Source: Microdochium bolleyi
Lineage: Eukaryota; Ascomycota; Sordariomycetes; Xylariales; Microdochiaceae
NCBI GenBank assembly: GCA_001566295.1
Contig: KQ964249.1
Span: 1,798,001 to 1,862,000 of the forward strand
Length of the DNA stretch: 64,000 nt
Direction: 5' to 3'
Position numbers and translations under genes: made by a program. The notes beneath the pieces were generated by a model. That model was not told where the DNA came from and ran no database searches. It worked only from the letters and a program-made list of their open reading frames with translations. Each line of letters starts with the position of its first letter. Position 1 is the stretch's first letter. Shown here piece after piece: positions 11,859 through 23,178 of this stretch.

Positions 11859-13806
11859 AGAGCTTGGTGCGTGCCGTGGCGAGAGTCTGCAGAGCTCGTC
11901 GATGATGTGGTGCTAAGAAATGATGCGCCGCTGGCGACATATGAAGTGGGATTTCTGGAGGCAGCCCCACATGCCGCCAGAAAGCAACGGTGTCACTTCC
12001 ACGCGCCGCAGCTTGAAAAGACACCTTGCCCATTGTTTCCCAGGTTGGACCCTCTCTCGGCCTAGCTGACTAGAGCGAAAGCCCTGGAAAGGTCGTGCCT
12101 GGCCGCGGAGCGCAGCACTCCGCCGCACTCTGAACCCAGCAGTCCCCTGCCAGGTGCTCGCGCCCTTTGCTGCCAGCCGCCAGCTTCCGCGAACCTGCCA
12201 GACAGAACCCTTCTCCATCGTTCGTGATCCCTGGAGTCCACCTGCATGCATGCACTTACAGCTCATCGCCAGCCATTTCACGACGCGCCAAAGCACTGCA
12301 AAAAGAGAGAGATCAGAATCGTAATCGCCCATGAGCGCTGCTGGGGAAAAGGGCAAGTCCCGACGCGCAGTTGCACGAATCAAGAGGAACAACTCATCCA
12401 TACCGCCCAGGCGAAACACCCACCTGCCGGCTACTGTAGCCGTCAGGTGAGGCCATCGCCCTATCTTTGCAAGCTCCGTGAGTCCTCTGGTGCCAGCACT
12501 TGCAAAGCCGTCATAGGACCGCGTCTACATGGAAATCGGACATCAGCACTGCACCGCGTGGCAGCACAGGTCGAAGCATGGTTGAGTCGTGTTCCACGAT
12601 CGGCCTTCCGTTCACGGCTGGAGATGTCTCAGACCCCATCGGTGGTGTGCCTGGGCTCAACCATGGACGTAGGTCGTGATCGGACCGTGTGGCGTTGCCA
12701 ACAACGGGTAAAGCCCATCCGAGTCTACAAAAATCTAACGCATGATTCAGACAGGTCCTGTTGGCTCTGCAGATAACCTTTCAGGTTGGCGGTGATGCAA
12801 ATATGGAACCGCGATTCATCCGCGCTGAGCTCAGCGGCCGTACACCGTACGACAGACAGCCCTGAACGGGGTCTAGCCTAATCGCAGCGTCCAACTTTGG
12901 ACATGTCAGCAGTCCGCCGTGGCGCCTCATTCGGGTATGGCACGAGCCTAAACAAACTCTCCGGCCCAGTCGCACCTCTTTTGGGTTTGGAGAGACGGTC
13001 CTGGCCTCTCGGGGCGGCTGTATAAAAAAAAAACCTGGGGTGTGAAGAGCCTATACGGGGTCTGCAACGTCGCAGACTCACCACAGACGTCGGCGAGCAT
13101 TCCGACATTGATTGGACCATCCGGAATGGCTGTCTGACACGACCCCTGTGCTGCAATCTGCCATCGGTGGCGGCAGCGTGTTTCGAGATGGGTGCTGCAA
13201 GCGGCGTTGTCATGGTCGAGGCACCATGGGAGAGTCCAAACAAAGCACCGCCGTCCACTCAGCTGCCCCGCGCCGGCGAGGACGAGACATGGCAGGCTCG
13301 AGCGGGCTGTTTACGGAGCTGTGGCGGACCAGCCAATCTGGACATCACACGACCCCCCCCTCGCGGCGGGAGCGGTGGCCACACGGCAGTGCGTCTGGCG
13401 ACATTGACTCGCTGCAGTGGGCTTGTCATCTTACACGCAGTGGAGCCGGCCGCGGTGGGTGTGCAGCGCCAGCCAGCCGTCTGCTCGCGGCACCCCTGTT
13501 CGCAAGCGCCCACTGGCTCGCGGCTCTCCGCACACCAGCCTATCACAGCCCGCAGCCTGCACCGCATCCGTCGACGCCTCACATCCCAATCTTCGGGCCC
13601 AAGTCAGCAGCCTCAGCACCTGCACGAGGGCCTGAAGAACTGGCCGCGTGCCAGAGGGCGCCAGAGGCTGCCGGACGGCTCACTCATAAAGACGAACATG
13701 CAGCCGGCTCTGCAGCCCGGTCCCTCTCGCTGCGATCTCCGTCTTCTCGCCCAACCGCAGGTCGCCTTGTTGTCTGCTGCCGCTTCGACATGCAGTCCTG
13801 CCAATC
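11859..13806. other. Intergenic, divergent promoters; no gene recognised
   Basis: About 1.9 kb between divergent sec62 and the next gene. Several frames overlap at 13100-13840 on both strands, as expected in GC-rich DNA, but none has a convincing protein. Short A-run near 13024 and C-run near 13353. Confidence 0.5.
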
Positions 13807-15407
13807 ATGAAGGCCTTTGGCAGCATCGTAGCTGGCACCTATAGCTCATTGTGTGCCTCGCTCTCTCACTGTCTCCCCAGCTCCGGTCGCCATGAGCACA
13901 AGACCGCGGCTTCAGGTAAGGCATCAATCAGTCTCATACAGCATGCACACATTTTTCTTCATGGACTCAACTAATCCCACGTGCCAAACAGATCCTGAAA
14001 AAGCATTCAATATAATCGACCAACAGCCAGCGCGGACTACACCTCCGGCTGTAGGGTACGCTGCCGCTGGCAGATCCAAAGGAGCTCCAAGGAAGGAGCG
14101 TGCACCCAGACATCGGAAGCGTTCCTCACTCAGCAGTTTCTCCACCAGGCGGCGTCTTCTATCTAATGCTTCATCAACAACACTGCGCCGGCCGCAGATA
14201 TCTGCCCCGACGAACTTTCAGCATGTCCAATCTGGGTCGTTCCAATTCCCCGAGTTCGCAGTTGCCAAGAGGACGAAGCGGAGGTCGTTCCGTCCTCTTG
14301 AGCTCAGCATATACTTGAAAGACAATCGCTTATCACCAATCCTACCTCTCTTTGACGGCCCAAGCCCTCCCAGAACACCTCCGCACAAGATGATCCCAAG
14401 CGCAGACTCGGGAGATTCGCCACAAAGCTTGGCTCGCTCACGTAGCTACTCGACGTTATCGTTCCATGTGCCACGCAATGCCATTTCCACAGGCTCTGTC
14501 TTTGAGTCTCCTCGCTCACAGCACTCGCAGCAGTCTGCTCCGTCACCGCCGACGGTGATGAGGAAGAGAGCATACACATCGCCCGATCCTCCACCGGGGA
14601 TCATGGAGGATCTGGTCGAGAGGGTCGCGCAGGCAATGCTCGAGAGAGACGACCTGCAACATCAGATAAATGATGTGATCGAGCGACAGAGCCTGTATTC
14701 TGTCAGCCGACCGGCCAGCCCACAAGGTATGCCCATTCCATTATCTGGAAATGTCCCGTCGATTTTTCACTAACAGGGCCACAGACATGGAACCCATGCC
14801 AGAGGTGCCTGCGTTGCCGCCGAATGCTCCGTCGTTCAGCGAACGCGTGAATGGTGACCGGACCCCAACAACACCAGTGCAACCTCCTCCACCAACGCCC
14901 CTTAGAGCGCATCCCATCAGCTCTCAAAGACTGGAGAAGCGGTTGCCCCCACCGCCTCTACCCTTGAGACTTCGACCGCCGCTGCGGAAGAAGAAGTCCT
15001 TCTCACGTATCTCCCACTGGCTCGCTTTCCAGGGCGCTGACTCGAAAGAGCAGCAGCTTAGCCTTGACAGCGTTACGAACTTCCCCAAGCCCACAACAGA
15101 CAATGACGGCTTCTACGAGGTCGCACCACCGCCGGTAATGTCTAGCCGCCGTTCGAGCTTTGATAGCGTCTCCTCTGCTTCAGACTGGTCTGTAGAAGAG
15201 GAGCAAACGGTGCCGACATGCTGGTCTCCTGCGAGCGACACGACCATCAAGGCTATTGTCGATCCACCTACCGGCTTGGGTCCCGCGCCTGGCCGCGGCG
15301 CGCAGAGGTCATTCCAGGGCCGGGCATTTGTGTTTCCGAACGTCCCGACACAACAGCTGCGGCAGCCCGCAGCTGCGTCGCCACGACTCGTGGGCGTGGC
15401 TGTCTAG
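13807..15407 (+). CDS. Hypothetical Ser/Pro-rich protein
   Basis: Unrecognised fungal protein of 488 aa in three exons: 13807-13915, 13992-14726 and 14785-15407. The ATG at 13807 is chosen because only that frame splices in phase over the GTAAGG...AACAG intron (the ATG at 13892 would hit a stop after splicing). The protein is low in complexity and probably disordered. It has basic Ser-rich stretches (RKRSSLSSFSTRRRLLSN), several proline-directed sites (SPRSQ, PPSPP-like), a short helical element (IMEDLVERVAQAMLERDDLQ) around residues 240-270, and poly-Pro segments with a KKKSFSRISHWL motif near the middle of exon 3. Such composition is common in fungal regulatory or cytoskeletal linkers, but no family is claimed. 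Splice phases (1 and 1) are consistent throughout. Confidence 0.75.
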
Positions 15408-17934
15408 ACGCACGGCGAATCTGGATCGCGGAGCCTGATTCCTTCTGGACCTTCTACACTCACTATACCCCTTGTTCATCTCACACAAAGCATTGCATGC
15501 GTTGTATTCACCATCAGATCGGTTGATCCTGCATCACTTCTATTTCTACGATACCTCTCCCAGTGCAGAGCCACTGAGTCGCGTTCATATTTGAGCGATC
15601 TACCTTGGTTGATTCCCTAGATCTCGTACCCAAGTCTGGTACTGGGCTGGACCAGATCTTACATTCCATTCGTGCACTCTATTTGGCTGGTTCTCTTTAG
15701 AGCCCGAGTTGCTCGATGCGACTCGGCAACATACTGGCTATTGTTCTTTTTCCACTTCATTATTGCGGGCAAGTAAGGGGCCCAGTGCCCCCTTTCACGG
15801 GAACAGGGGCGTTCGGGATACGTTGGCGACATCGATGACCGCAAGAAAGGACATGGTGCAACGCTTGCGTTGTATGCTGTCTCACTTTCCGGGCCGTTGC
15901 GAAAAAGGATGGGGGGGGTATCTTGTGCTGGTTCGGGCACGTCAAAAGGCGTCAGGTCTGCGAATAGCAAGACGAGGACGTTTGTTAATTTATGCTGTAC
16001 AAGAAAGGGAGCGGCGTTGGGCGGGGGATTATAGAATGGCTGGGACTGGTCTTTTTTCGTTCATTGTCTGTTGAGATACCCGTACATTTACACCTAATTA
16101 CCAGAGTTCTTCCTCCGTCAGCTACCAGAGTGCCACTTGGTTCGTCCTCACGATGATGTTGCCGAAAAGGAGTATTCTTCCTGCACGGGAGAATCGTCTT
16201 GCCATCGAAGAATTGCCGGACGACTAAACAATCCATTACAGAACTATCTATATTGTCGGCGTTTTGGCCCTGCTGTTGCTGCTGTGTAACCACTTGTCCA
16301 CAACTCTTCTAATTAACGTTTACCCGAAAGCCTCATCGTGCCGCACAGAGCTCGGGAAGAATGTCAAATACCACCTACCCGAGGGTGCCAAGGATCGTGC
16401 TCATCCAACGACACCACTACCCAAGCTAATTTGCAAATCTTGAAATCAAGGCAACTATTTCTGATCATATCAGGAAGCGAATCGCGCCTGCTAGTCACTA
16501 GTTACTTGGCGGTAGCTAAAACCATAATAAAATGGCCCCATTTCGTCGATGCGGAGGAGCGGCCGGTGTCTGCCAACGTAGGATGATACTCTAGAATACG
16601 ATATTTTCGACTTTAATGCGGTGTCGTTTGTTCTTTGGAATGGATCCCTCTTTGTTGATACGAACACCAGGTCCTTCGAGGCATGTGTCAAACCTAAACA
16701 TTCTCGTGGTGGTTGACGACAAAGGTGGCGGCAGTCCTTGCAAGCTGGTCATTGAGCACGCTGTCGCGCAGTGCCCGGCCCAGACGCATCGGCATGCTCG
16801 CTATCATGCGCGTGCGAACGGTCCACGGTGTGCCACGGATGCCTTTCGGCCTGTGGGGTTCAATCTTGTCGAGCAGTCTTGGGGAAGTAGACGAAAGTGT
16901 TCAAGAGAAATAGGTCTTCGGGATCCTTTGAACTGGACTAATCGGCTTTGGTGCCGAACTGACGTCTTTGTTGTGGCAGAAGATCCTCCTAAGGAACAGT
17001 GTTCTGCATTTAATCAGTGCGTGCTCTTTACAGTCTCCCGCTGCATTCTGGATCTCCCTGTTGAGTTTCCAGGGACAGTCGCTCCTCAATTCCTGGGGAT
17101 GGAGTCTCGGCGAGAGTGTCCCCCTTTGTACATCGTCTTTGGGCGGTTGCATCCGACCGCTAGCGGCGCTAGAGTCAAATTCTCGTGTTCTGGCATTCTC
17201 GAAGGGCATCGCTTGTTCAAGTATGCCAGGTAGCCGGCATTCCAGACATGTGATGCAGACATCAGTAGCGTACGCCAGGATATGTTGAGAGTTATCCGCG
17301 GATACGGCCTCTCTCATGCTCTTCAGTTTCCTTGATCGCAGGCCGTTAAGGGGAGGGAAGATCTCCTGTCGGTTCGATGAAAACAGTTGGCTCACCCGCT
17401 TCGCCAGCAAGAATTGTGTTGAACCTCTGAGTTTCGAGCGCAGCGTCCTCTCTGACCATGTACCAAGCTTATTCGGAAGTCTATCTGGACAGCACCAAAG
17501 GTCATGCTCATTCGACTTTTGAATTTCCACTGTAGCCTTACCTGTTTCATGAGATTTCTCTCCTTAACAACTGAACATTGCTGGTCTTGTCATCAGCTGA
17601 CCAGTACTTTTATGATCAAGCGACGGATCTCGGGACTGCATATGACATTTATGTGCTTGTATATTGGAAGAAGATTATGTGCCTTCACCTAAGCTGACTT
17701 AGTAGATGTGGCTTGTACATTCCGATGCAGTCTGGAGAACAGACAACCCAGGCATTGGACATCTCACATAGGATAAGCAGAGCATGTGGATATGGAGATA
17801 GATTGCTTGGTTTAGTGTCCAAATGCACTACTGCAGGCTATCAGGGCTTGACCAAATCTACAGCTCGTGGTACCACGCACTCCGGGATTCAGAACCATGA
17901 CGAAAGATGGCGAAGGATCGGTATTCTTCCCGGG
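15408..17934. other. 2.5 kb without a confident gene
   Basis: Gap between the housekeeping block and the biosynthetic cluster. No complete gene could be built. The minus strand at 16694-16900 reads 69 codons with good bias ending in a stop and looks like the C-terminal piece of a coding sequence; a TGA separates it from an open frame running up to about 17530. This may be a decayed gene or an unrecognised exon and is described under findings. Confidence 0.4.
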
Positions 17935-19917
17935 CTACTCCTTCACATCCAGCTTGAACAGTTCCTCCTCGAGCGAATCATACTTTCGGCAGAACACCCA
18001 GAACAGGCAGGTAGTGACAAAGTAGACGACGGCGAGCGACGCGTACATGTGGACGAGACCCGGGTCCACGGCGGCGCGGGAGACGGCGATTCCCAGGGCG
18101 CTCGCGACGGCGACGGTGAGCAGGTTGAGCGCCGAGATGACGCTCTTCATGCTGGTCGGGGCCTTTGTGTAGGCGTACTCGGCGGCCGTGACGCTGAATA
18201 GGGACTCGCTCAGCGCGAAGAAGAAGTACGACGGGAACTGCAGCATCACGTGCACCCGGTTGGGCACGGTGCCGCCCTCGCTGGCGGCGCAGGCGAGCGG
18301 CCGGTCGTAGCATGGCCCCGCCGAGTAGACCATCTGCTGCACGACGGCGGCCCACGCTGTCGCGACCACGCCCGCGGCGAAGCCGGCCGTGATGCGCCGG
18401 ATCGGCCCGACGTTGATGCGCCAGCGTCTCAGCTGCGGGTAGACGTAGGCACGGAGCGTCTGGATGAGCAGGATGTCGAGGAGGAGGGTGAAGTTGTACA
18501 GGATGTCGTTCGGCAGGCCGTGGGTCTCCATCGTGCCGGCTTGAGACACGAGGTTGTTCATGGATTGCAAGTAGCACAGCCACGCGATGGGCAATGGGAT
18601 GCTATATCGCGGCGAGAGGCATACGCCGCCGTGATCAGATCAGTATCTGCTGCGTCGGCTCTACATGCAACGAGAACAGGGGGCCGGAGTGACCCGAGAA
18701 CATCAACTTACAACACTCGGCATGCGTACAGCCCGCGCTTGAGCTCGTCCACAAAATGGTCGTCCCAGGTAACGATATGGCTGGGAAACGTGTTGCTCTC
18801 TTGTCTCGTTGATGGTTTGGCTGCATCCATGTTGAACTTGTGAGTCGCCGCGATCCAAAGCACTTTGATAGCTTTTTTGAGGACAGGCTCCGGTTTGGCG
18901 CGCACTATGTACTCGACCAATGCAGTCAGCAAAAACTGTCTGATACCATGAAAACCCAGGATCTGTTGTGAGACCAACCGTATTTCTTCCTGCCGAATGC
19001 CAGCCCGGCCACTGAAACCCAGAAGGCAGAGAAGGTGAGAAGGAACGTCGCCCAGAACCCGACGCGTAGTTCCAGGTATGTTGCGGGAATGCCTGACAGG
19101 CAGCCGATGCACAACAGGTTGTAAAAGATCATGTACATGTTGGAGATGGTAACTTGGGGGTCGACAATGACGCGTGTGCCATCCTTGAGCGTCATCACCT
19201 TCTGCTTCTTCTCCGTGTACTGCTCCAGGATGAGCGGGCCCACGTTGGACTTGATGGCACCAGAGCCTGCCCCTATGAGTATGAGTGCTGCAACGAGGCC
19301 TCCTAGGCCTGCACCATTCTCAAGAGAGACTGGCAAGCTCGTCAGGAATATCACCAGGAGTCCGCACAGTTGGATGCCAACCGCCCAGCAAATGGTTCGG
19401 TATCGTCCGAGCCACGAGTCTGCGATGATGCTGCCTGCCAGAGGTGTGACGAACATGTAGAAGTTGAACCCGTACCAAATGCTGCTTGCATTGGCCTGGC
19501 CCAACCCCAGAGCACCCGGGCGGAGCGAAGAACCGTAGGGGTTCTGCATGTAGTTCTCTGGCCGAAGTGTTTGTAAGCGTCAAGATCTACACATTTGTTA
19601 CAACATGTGTTCCAGACCGACTCACGGAGAGGTCCAGCAGTGCCGTAGTATGAAAACCGCTCTGCTGTTTCCACGATACAGACTAGCCAGCCAGACATTG
19701 GCATCTTGTCACTGACTAGCGGGAGCGTATCCCTCTCGGACCGGTTAGGCTCGCTGCCATCGGGCGTGTCGGCCAACGCATTGCTGCTTTTGTCGACGGA
19801 AACGCATCTGTGGGGAGGGGGAGAAAATCATCGTCAGACGATTGTTGTACCATTGAACACAGTCAGCCCAGTCTGAACGCTTACATGGCGGTTTTGTCTT
19901 CTGTTGCTTCTGCCATT
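17935..19917 (-). CDS. PTR2-type proton-coupled oligopeptide transporter
   Basis: Major-facilitator-type membrane protein of the POT/PTR2 family, which imports di- and tripeptides with protons. Five exons (19917-19886, 19807-19626, 19557-18979, 18904-18712, 18601-17935) join in phase and give 550 aa. The first exon is short (MAEATEDKTAI) and was found because the next exon has no ATG. Family hallmarks are plain: ETAERFSYYG in the first helix, GPLQNYMQNP across an intron, SIIADSWLGRYRTI after helix 2, and NNLVSQAGTMETHGLPNDI before helix 8. About 12 hydrophobic helices are present, and the C-terminus is short and cytosolic (YDSLEEELFKLDVKE). The typical central loop is shortened around RKKYVRAKPEP. 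It sits at the edge of the cluster, with its promoter facing the methyltransferase gene. It may export or re-import the peptide product or supply precursors, but it could also be an ordinary nutrient transporter at the cluster border. Confidence 0.9.
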
Positions 19918-21071
19918 TTAACTGTTGCGTACGGTGGCCTGGGGTGGTTGCTCTGCCTCGTGTGTCTGTCGAAGTCTGCGAGGAATCACTCTTATCTCCC
20001 AAAACGCGACGGAGATGGGTTGGCACACTTTTTTCCTTCTTTCTCGAGCAAGCGATGGGCAAGACCCATGGACTCGGATCATTCATGTTTCTTCTATACT
20101 CTATTGGGCCTCTGGCTGCAGCGTGCCAAAGACCTAGGCCACTGTGATGACATGCCGCCGTTCTCCAGGATTGACGCCGCCGCTAGATAGCGGTGTAGCC
20201 TTGACTTAGACAAGGAAGTGCTGGTTTCAAGCTTAAGATTGTCCTTGTTGCGATACCGGAATGTCAAGACAGAGTATCTCCTCTGTAAGTCCATCCTCGT
20301 CTGGGGCAAAACCCTGAGCGGAGCAGCAGAGCGGCAGAGGCGCAGGCTAGCTGAGAATCAAAGTACCTGTACAAGCCGGGACGGCCATCTAATCAATCTG
20401 CACTCTGGCCCGTCCCGTCTGTTCTTCGGCTCACCGGTCGCTGCAATGCAGCTCTGAGACAAGTGGGCGAGACCAAAGAAACAAAGACGTGCAGGCTGCA
20501 TGCTGCGATGTACCACCATGCAGCAGCCCCATTCGGACGAGATGCACCAAAAGACAATGCAGGGCTGGATCGGGCGCCGTGCAGAGGTGCATTGCCGCCT
20601 CTATGCACGTCTGCCGTCCCGGCGACAACCAATGACCGTGTTCCCGTCTCGTGCGTGCTCCACGAGTCCGCGAGGAGGACATCGGGCCAGGCAGGATACC
20701 CGATCCTGTTGTACCCTGTGGTGTTATGTATGCTGCTGCCTTGAGGCCGGCCAGTGGCATCGCGACACCGACAGCTGTTGTAAGTACGGCCGCAACACTG
20801 TGCAGGTGCCTCTACACGTCGTTGTGCATAGTGGTCGGCACCACAGGGGAATGCGGAGTATCGAGGGACGGATCTTGTTCTGCAAGGCAGAGACTGGGAA
20901 GGACCCTGAAGGCGATGCGCCACTGTTAGCGTACTTAAGATATACCAGACCTGAGCCTACGGTAGGGTACACATTGCAAGTATTGACACCAAGTGAACTT
21001 CAAGCACTAGAATCTTCATATTACAAAACGACCTTGCCTCTGGGCCATTGGCTTGTCATTTATCTCGCGAA
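19918..21071. other. Divergent intergenic region, transporter / methyltransferase
   Basis: 1.15 kb between two divergent ATGs. It should carry the promoters of the PTR2-type transporter and of the N-methyltransferase gene. No gene or repeat recognised. Confidence 0.5.
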
Positions 21072-22877
21072 ATGGATGCTGCGAACATCAAACGGATATG
21101 GAGCATCAGCGACAGGCTGGCTCTGCTGAGGCCAGGCGTGGCAGCTGACGCGCTGCGAAGCTCTCGAAGAAGCAACCATGCCATCGCCAAGCAAGGTCGC
21201 GAGCAAGGCTCAGACACCCATCGCAAGAGGATCCAGAACATCCTCGTTAAGCAAGATGTCGTGGCCCAAGCCATGGTCCTCTTCACCGATGGCCCAGGAG
21301 AGGCTGAAGATGATGCTTTTGAAGCCTTCATCACCACCCACAAGACTCACGAAGAAGAGGGACTTCCTGGTAGCCATGGAACACCGTCAAGCAATACAGA
21401 CGATGAGCACAAAGAACAGCGAGTCGAGTTCTGGGCAGACTACTGGAACACCCTCGTCTACTCGGCCATGGGCGATCTGGATCTAGGTTCCATCGGCCGC
21501 GACTTCCTGGGCTGGACTTCTCTGTATGACGGCAAGGAGATCGACAAGAACGAGATGAACGAGTGGCTGGACGAGACTATCAAAACAATTGTCGACTTGT
21601 GCGCCGGGGAAGCAAGCCACGTTCTCGAGATCGGCACTGGCTCTGGTATGATCCTCTTCAATATCATCAGCGAAGTGCAATCCTACGTGGGACTTGAGAT
21701 GTCTCCGACGGCGGTCAGCTTTATCAAGGAGGTCCTGGAGTCCAAAGAAAACCTCACCGACAAGATCCATATGTTGCTAGGCACAGCGGCAGACCTGAGC
21801 TCGCTCCAGATCCCCACCGAGCCCGACCTCGTCGTCATCAACTCTGTCGCGCAGTACTTCCCCACACAGCAGTATCTCCTCGGCGTTATAGAGGCCATCG
21901 GCAACATCCCAAGCGTCAACAGGGCGTTCATTGGCGATGTGCGCTCTCTCGCGCTCTGCAACGAGTTCCTCTTCAGCAAAGCCATCCACGATCTGGGCGA
22001 CAAGGCGACTAGCCGCGAGCTTCGCTCTGCCATGTCGACATCTGCGCAGCGCGAGATGGAGCTTCTCATCGATCCAGGCTTCTTCACGGCCCTGCCTGAT
22101 CGGCTTGCTGGGCTGGTTCAGCACGTGGAGATCCTCCCGAAGTGCATGAAGGCGAACAATGAGCTGAGCCGGTTCCGATACGGCGTTGTCATTCACTTCA
22201 ACAGACAGTCGGACGCTACACTGGCAGTCCGGGGTATAGATGCGGCAAATGGCGAGCGACTCGACTTCGTCAGTGAGGGACTGGACATGGAAGCACTTTA
22301 CCAGCGGCTGCAAGCATCTCCCTCCGACACTCTGCTCGTGAGCAACATCCCCAACGTCAAGACGTCGGTTGACAGTCGATTATATGCTATCGCTACCGGA
22401 CTGGAGGGTTCAGACGATGATGGCTACGACATCCAGAGCCCCGGATGGATCCCAGCGGCTCGTCGAGCTGCGGAGCGTCGCCCGGCAATGAGCACGCTGG
22501 AACTGCTCGACGTAGCTCACAGGTCTGGCTACAGGGTCGTGATGAGTGCGGCGAGGCAGTTCTCCCAGCGCGGTGGTCTCGACGCCATCTTCTACAAGGG
22601 CCACGACATCATGACGAAGAACAGCGGTGAGGAGCATGCGGGCGGGCTCACGCGGTTCCGGTTCCCGACCGATCACGCAGGCCGCGACATGGACACCCTG
22701 ACCACGCATCCCATGAGACTGCAGGCCAAGCGGACCATCGTGGAGCGCCTGAAGCAGAGCTTGCAGGCAGAGCTTCCCGTGCACCTGGTCCCTCGCCAGA
22801 TACATGTCGTGGAGGAGTTGCCTAAACTGGGGACAGATCAAGATCATAGCTACGCATGTCAGATGAGGCTGTTCTGA
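21072..22877 (+). CDS. Stand-alone NRPS-type N-methyltransferase (excised from an A domain)
   Basis: SAM-dependent methyltransferase of the kind normally inserted between motifs A8 and A9 of NRPS adenylation domains in cyclosporin or enniatin synthetases, where it N-methylates the bound aminoacyl group. Here it is a single-exon gene of 601 aa from the ATG at 21072. The core (about residues 130-420) shows SAM motif HVLEIGTGSGMILFNI (about 183), then VGLEMSPTAVSFI, DLVVINSVAQYFP, FIGDVRSLAL, PGFFTALPDRL and VEILPKCMKANNELSRFRY, all typical of NRPS M domains. The first ~110 residues resemble a decayed A7-A8 region (SDRLALLRPG ... QDVVAQAMVLF). The end resembles A9 (VHLVPRQIHVVEELP) but stops just before the A10 site that normally carries the catalytic GK-DRK lysine. 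No A1-A6, carrier or condensation domain exists. Both cluster NRPSs lack an M domain, so methylation in trans is possible. It could instead be a relic, but the uninterrupted 602-codon frame argues for function. Confidence 0.85.
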   Translation: MDAANIKRIWSISDRLALLRPGVAADALRSSRRSNHAIAKQGREQGSDTHRKRIQNILVKQDVVAQAMVLFTDGPGEAEDDAFEAFITTHKTHEEEGLPGSHGTPSSNTDDEHKEQRVEFWADYWNTLVYSAMGDLDLGSIGRDFLGWTSLYDGKEIDKNEMNEWLDETIKTIVDLCAGEASHVLEIGTGSGMILFNIISEVQSYVGLEMSPTAVSFIKEVLESKENLTDKIHMLLGTAADLSSLQIPTEPDLVVINSVAQYFPTQQYLLGVIEAIGNIPSVNRAFIGDVRSLALCNEFLFSKAIHDLGDKATSRELRSAMSTSAQREMELLIDPGFFTALPDRLAGLVQHVEILPKCMKANNELSRFRYGVVIHFNRQSDATLAVRGIDAANGERLDFVSEGLDMEALYQRLQASPSDTLLVSNIPNVKTSVDSRLYAIATGLEGSDDDGYDIQSPGWIPAARRAAERRPAMSTLELLDVAHRSGYRVVMSAARQFSQRGGLDAIFYKGHDIMTKNSGEEHAGGLTRFRFPTDHAGRDMDTLTTHPMRLQAKRTIVERLKQSLQAELPVHLVPRQIHVVEELPKLGTDQDHSYACQMRLF

Positions 22878-22941
22878 TAAGGCTGGACGGCATCTGGTGA
22901 TTCGAGATAAATAGAAGCCTTGCTGAGCTTTCGAGATAGGC

Positions 22942-22947
22942 AATAAA
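22942..22947 (+). terminator. AATAAA polyadenylation signal, methyltransferase gene
   Basis: Exact AATAAA 65 nt after the stop codon of the methyltransferase gene, a usual distance for a fungal 3' UTR signal. Position-based inference only. Confidence 0.4.
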
Positions 22948-22988
22948 CTTGGTTGTACAGATCTTGAATGGCACCGTGCTGGTAGATT

Positions 22989-22994
22989 TTTATT
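22989..22994 (-). terminator. AATAAA polyadenylation signal, PKS gene
   Basis: TTTATT on the plus strand, read AATAAA on the minus strand about 185 nt downstream of the PKS stop codon. Candidate only. Confidence 0.3.
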
Positions 22995-23178
22995 GATGGG
23001 CTCGCAGAAGCAGAAGCCATGCATTCAATCAAGCTTCTGTCTGATCAAGTTGAATATTGGAAAGAAAATAAAAACATGTTCTGAGATAGAGGGATGAATC
23101 AAATTGTCTCAACTTCGAAGCCAGGGATAATGGTGACTGCTCCATCTAAACGAGTTCTACATGAGCCACTGTACCAAA

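Larger units (their letters stand above)
22878..23178. other. Convergent 3' intergenic region
   Basis: 301 bp between the stop codons of the methyltransferase and the PKS. It carries polyadenylation-like hexamers on both strands and is A/T richer than the flanking genes. Confidence 0.6.

Noticed and set aside
13112..13844. Several overlapping 200-230 codon frames upstream of the Ser/Pro-rich gene
   Set aside because: All mutually overlapping on both strands, low-complexity translations, no splice consistency.
13892..13915. ATG at 13892 as start of the Ser/Pro-rich protein
   Set aside because: After removing the adjacent GTAAGG...AACAG intron this frame hits a stop; the ATG at 13807 splices in phase.
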